Source: Prosthecobacter sp.
GTDB lineage: Bacteria > Verrucomicrobiota > Verrucomicrobiia > Verrucomicrobiales > Verrucomicrobiaceae
Direction: 5' to 3'
Assembly: GCA_020216965.1 (NCBI GenBank)
Contig: JAIWOJ010000007.1
Location: forward strand, 1 to 15,961
Length of the DNA stretch: 15,961 nucleotides
Every line of letters begins with the position of its first letter. Positions within the stretch are counted from its first letter, which is position 1. Below, one piece after another: positions 15,055 to 15,961 of the stretch. Under the pieces are notes generated by a model. The model saw nothing but the letters and a program-made list of their open reading frames with translations, had not been told where the DNA came from and ran no database searches. The translations under genes were made by a program, and so were the position numbers.

Positions 15055-15465
15055 TCAGGTTAGTTGCAAATACCATGCCAGAACCGGCAGGTCTGCTGGA
15101 GCAAAATCGACAGAGTCCAGTGTCTCTCGCCGCATCCAAAGAATCTCAGCGTGCTCACGGGCCTGAGCTCCCGGACTTCCCTCCTGAAGCCTGCAAAGAA
15201 AAGGATGGAGCAGAATTTCGGCCCACTCATAAGCATGAAGCACCGGTGGCCCGGCCATGGTGCAAACGACCTGGCATCCTAATTCCTCCTCAATCTCACG
15301 GAGGAGAGCCTGCTCAGGGGTTTCCCCTGGCTCAATCTTTCCCCCCGGAAATTCCCAGAACTCTGCCAGGGAGCGCCCAGGAGCCCGTTTTGCAATGAGG
15401 ACACGACCTGCATCCTCGATCAGGGCACAGACGACGGGAATGGGCATCGCTGGCTGGGCGCTCAC
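15055..15465 (-). CDS. Nudix hydrolase, MutT (8-oxo-dGTP diphosphatase)-like
   Basis: A 136-residue single-domain Nudix protein. The complete Nudix box lies at residues 42-64, starting [12 protein letters not shown] and with G42, E48, R56-E57, E60, E61 and G63 in register (Gx5Ex7REUxEExGU); the glutamates bind the catalytic Mg2+. [18 protein letters not shown] immediately before it is the segment typical of MutT-type 8-oxo-dGTP diphosphatases that cleanse the nucleotide pool, and the length also matches MutT. The start is a GTG at 15465 whose GTGA overlaps the TGA stop of the sulfatase, indicating translational coupling; an ATG at residue 7 is the alternative start. The pairing with a sulfatase looks incidental. 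Substrate is inferred: Nudix boxes alone do not fix specificity. Confidence 0.92.
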   Translation of the reverse strand: MSAQPAMPIPVVCALIEDAGRVLIAKRAPGRSLAEFWEFPGGKIEPGETPEQALLREIEEELGCQVVCTMAGPPVLHAYEWAEILLHPFLCRLQEGSPGAQAREHAEILWMRRETLDSVDFAPADLPVLAWYLQLT

Positions 15466-15961
15466 GGTCCAGAGGGTGTGCGATTCATCACGGTTTCCGC
15501 ATAGGCAGCACCCGTGCGCTGCAGCTCGTCTCTAAGGAGACGAGACATGCGTGCCAAGACCTCTTTCTGATCAGGCGATGTGGCCAGGTTGGTGAGTTCT
15601 TCGGGATCATTTTGTAGATCATAAAGCTCATCCGGGACGCCAGGCTTCAGGTAGCGGACATATTTATAGCGCCCATCATTCACGGCCCCATACCATGGGA
15701 CGTGGTGGTGCACCGCGCTTGAGGGAGACTCTTTCACGACCTGGGTCACGGCTTGGCCGAAGTGGTCTCCGGTGCCTTCAAAAAAGCACGGGTGTGGCCA
15801 CGGAGCGTTCTCAGGATCGCGCAGCAGTGGACTCAGGTCGCGCCCATGAAGCTCCCAAGGGATCGGGATGCCTGCGGCTGCACTGAAGGTAGCGACAAGG
15901 TCTGGGCCATTCACAGGGCGGGCACATGTTTTACCCGCCGGGATGAGACCAGGACGTGAGA
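15462..15961 (-). CDS. Sulfatase, C-terminal fragment (runs off right edge)
   Basis: The 165 C-terminal residues of a type-I (formylglycine) sulfatase; the reading frame is open to the edge, so the GTG near 15914 is an internal valine codon (..[11 protein letters not shown]..). Visible family features are [15 protein letters not shown] followed by [15 protein letters not shown], the [12 protein letters not shown] segment, HPCFFEGTG, the closing [20 protein letters not shown] and [10 protein letters not shown], which are characteristic of arylsulfatase/choline-sulfatase-type C-terminal subdomains. The catalytic CxPSR motif and metal ligands would lie outside the window. Such enzymes desulfate polysaccharides or small sulfate esters and are often periplasmic or extracellular. 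The stop overlaps the Nudix gene by four bases. Confidence 0.92.
   Translation of the reverse strand, partial: SRPGLIPAGKTCARPVNGPDLVATFSAAAGIPIPWELHGRDLSPLLRDPENAPWPHPCFFEGTGDHFGQAVTQVVKESPSSAVHHHVPWYGAVNDGRYKYVRYLKPGVPDELYDLQNDPEELTNLATSPDQKEVLARMSRLLRDELQRTGAAYAETVMNRTPSGP

Overview
The window reads as a chromosomal segment of a moderately GC-rich Gram-negative bacterium, most probably a member of Verrucomicrobiota (Verrucomicrobiaceae/Prosthecobacter-like). This rests on an LPS heptose epimerase (outer membrane present), a TonB-dependent receptor, a sulfatase, and two protein types I associate with the Planctomycetes-Verrucomicrobia group: a ceramidase-fold secreted hydrolase, and a giant secreted TIM-barrel + LamG + beta-propeller + azurin fusion. 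The assignment is inferred from gene content; no rRNA or other phylogenetic marker is present.

Layout, left to right. (1) Positions 1-2489, minus strand: argD-like aminotransferase, a YycJ/WalJ-type metallo-beta-lactamase-fold hydrolase and the 5' end of UDP-glucose 6-dehydrogenase, which runs off the left edge. (2) Positions 2641-4388, plus strand, divergent from argD: trpA, then a two-helix membrane protein of the ElyC/SanA/YdcF (DUF218) family. (3) Positions 4404-11940, minus strand: a TonB-dependent outer-membrane receptor, a 1307-codon secreted multidomain protein ending in an azurin-type copper domain, and a secreted neutral-ceramidase-fold hydrolase. A secreted alpha/beta hydrolase (12115-13260, plus) is transcribed divergently from the receptor. 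All four products carry export signals, so this 9-kb block looks like an envelope or extracellular substrate-processing cluster. (4) Positions 13350-15961, minus strand: the C-terminal part of a sulfatase (enters from the right edge), a Nudix hydrolase overlapping it by 4 bp, an AT-rich spacer, an unrecognised 175-codon gene and hldD.

Housekeeping genes (trpA, argD, hldD, mutT-like, ugd) alternate with the accessory extracellular cluster. The most unusual items are a 59-bp twin-palindrome repeat inserted in frame inside the 1307-codon gene, with a half-copy in the trpA-elyC spacer, the fusion protein itself, its scarcity of CTAG relative to its neighbours, and a ceramidase-fold enzyme whose putative nucleophile motif lacks serine.

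No tRNA, rRNA, CRISPR array, insertion sequence or phage gene was seen. No gene-free stretch exceeds 300 bases; the longest are 11941-12114, 3454-3617, 2490-2640 and 14933-15054. The genes almost uniformly lack a recognisable Shine-Dalgarno sequence, so start choices rest on family alignment and signal peptides.
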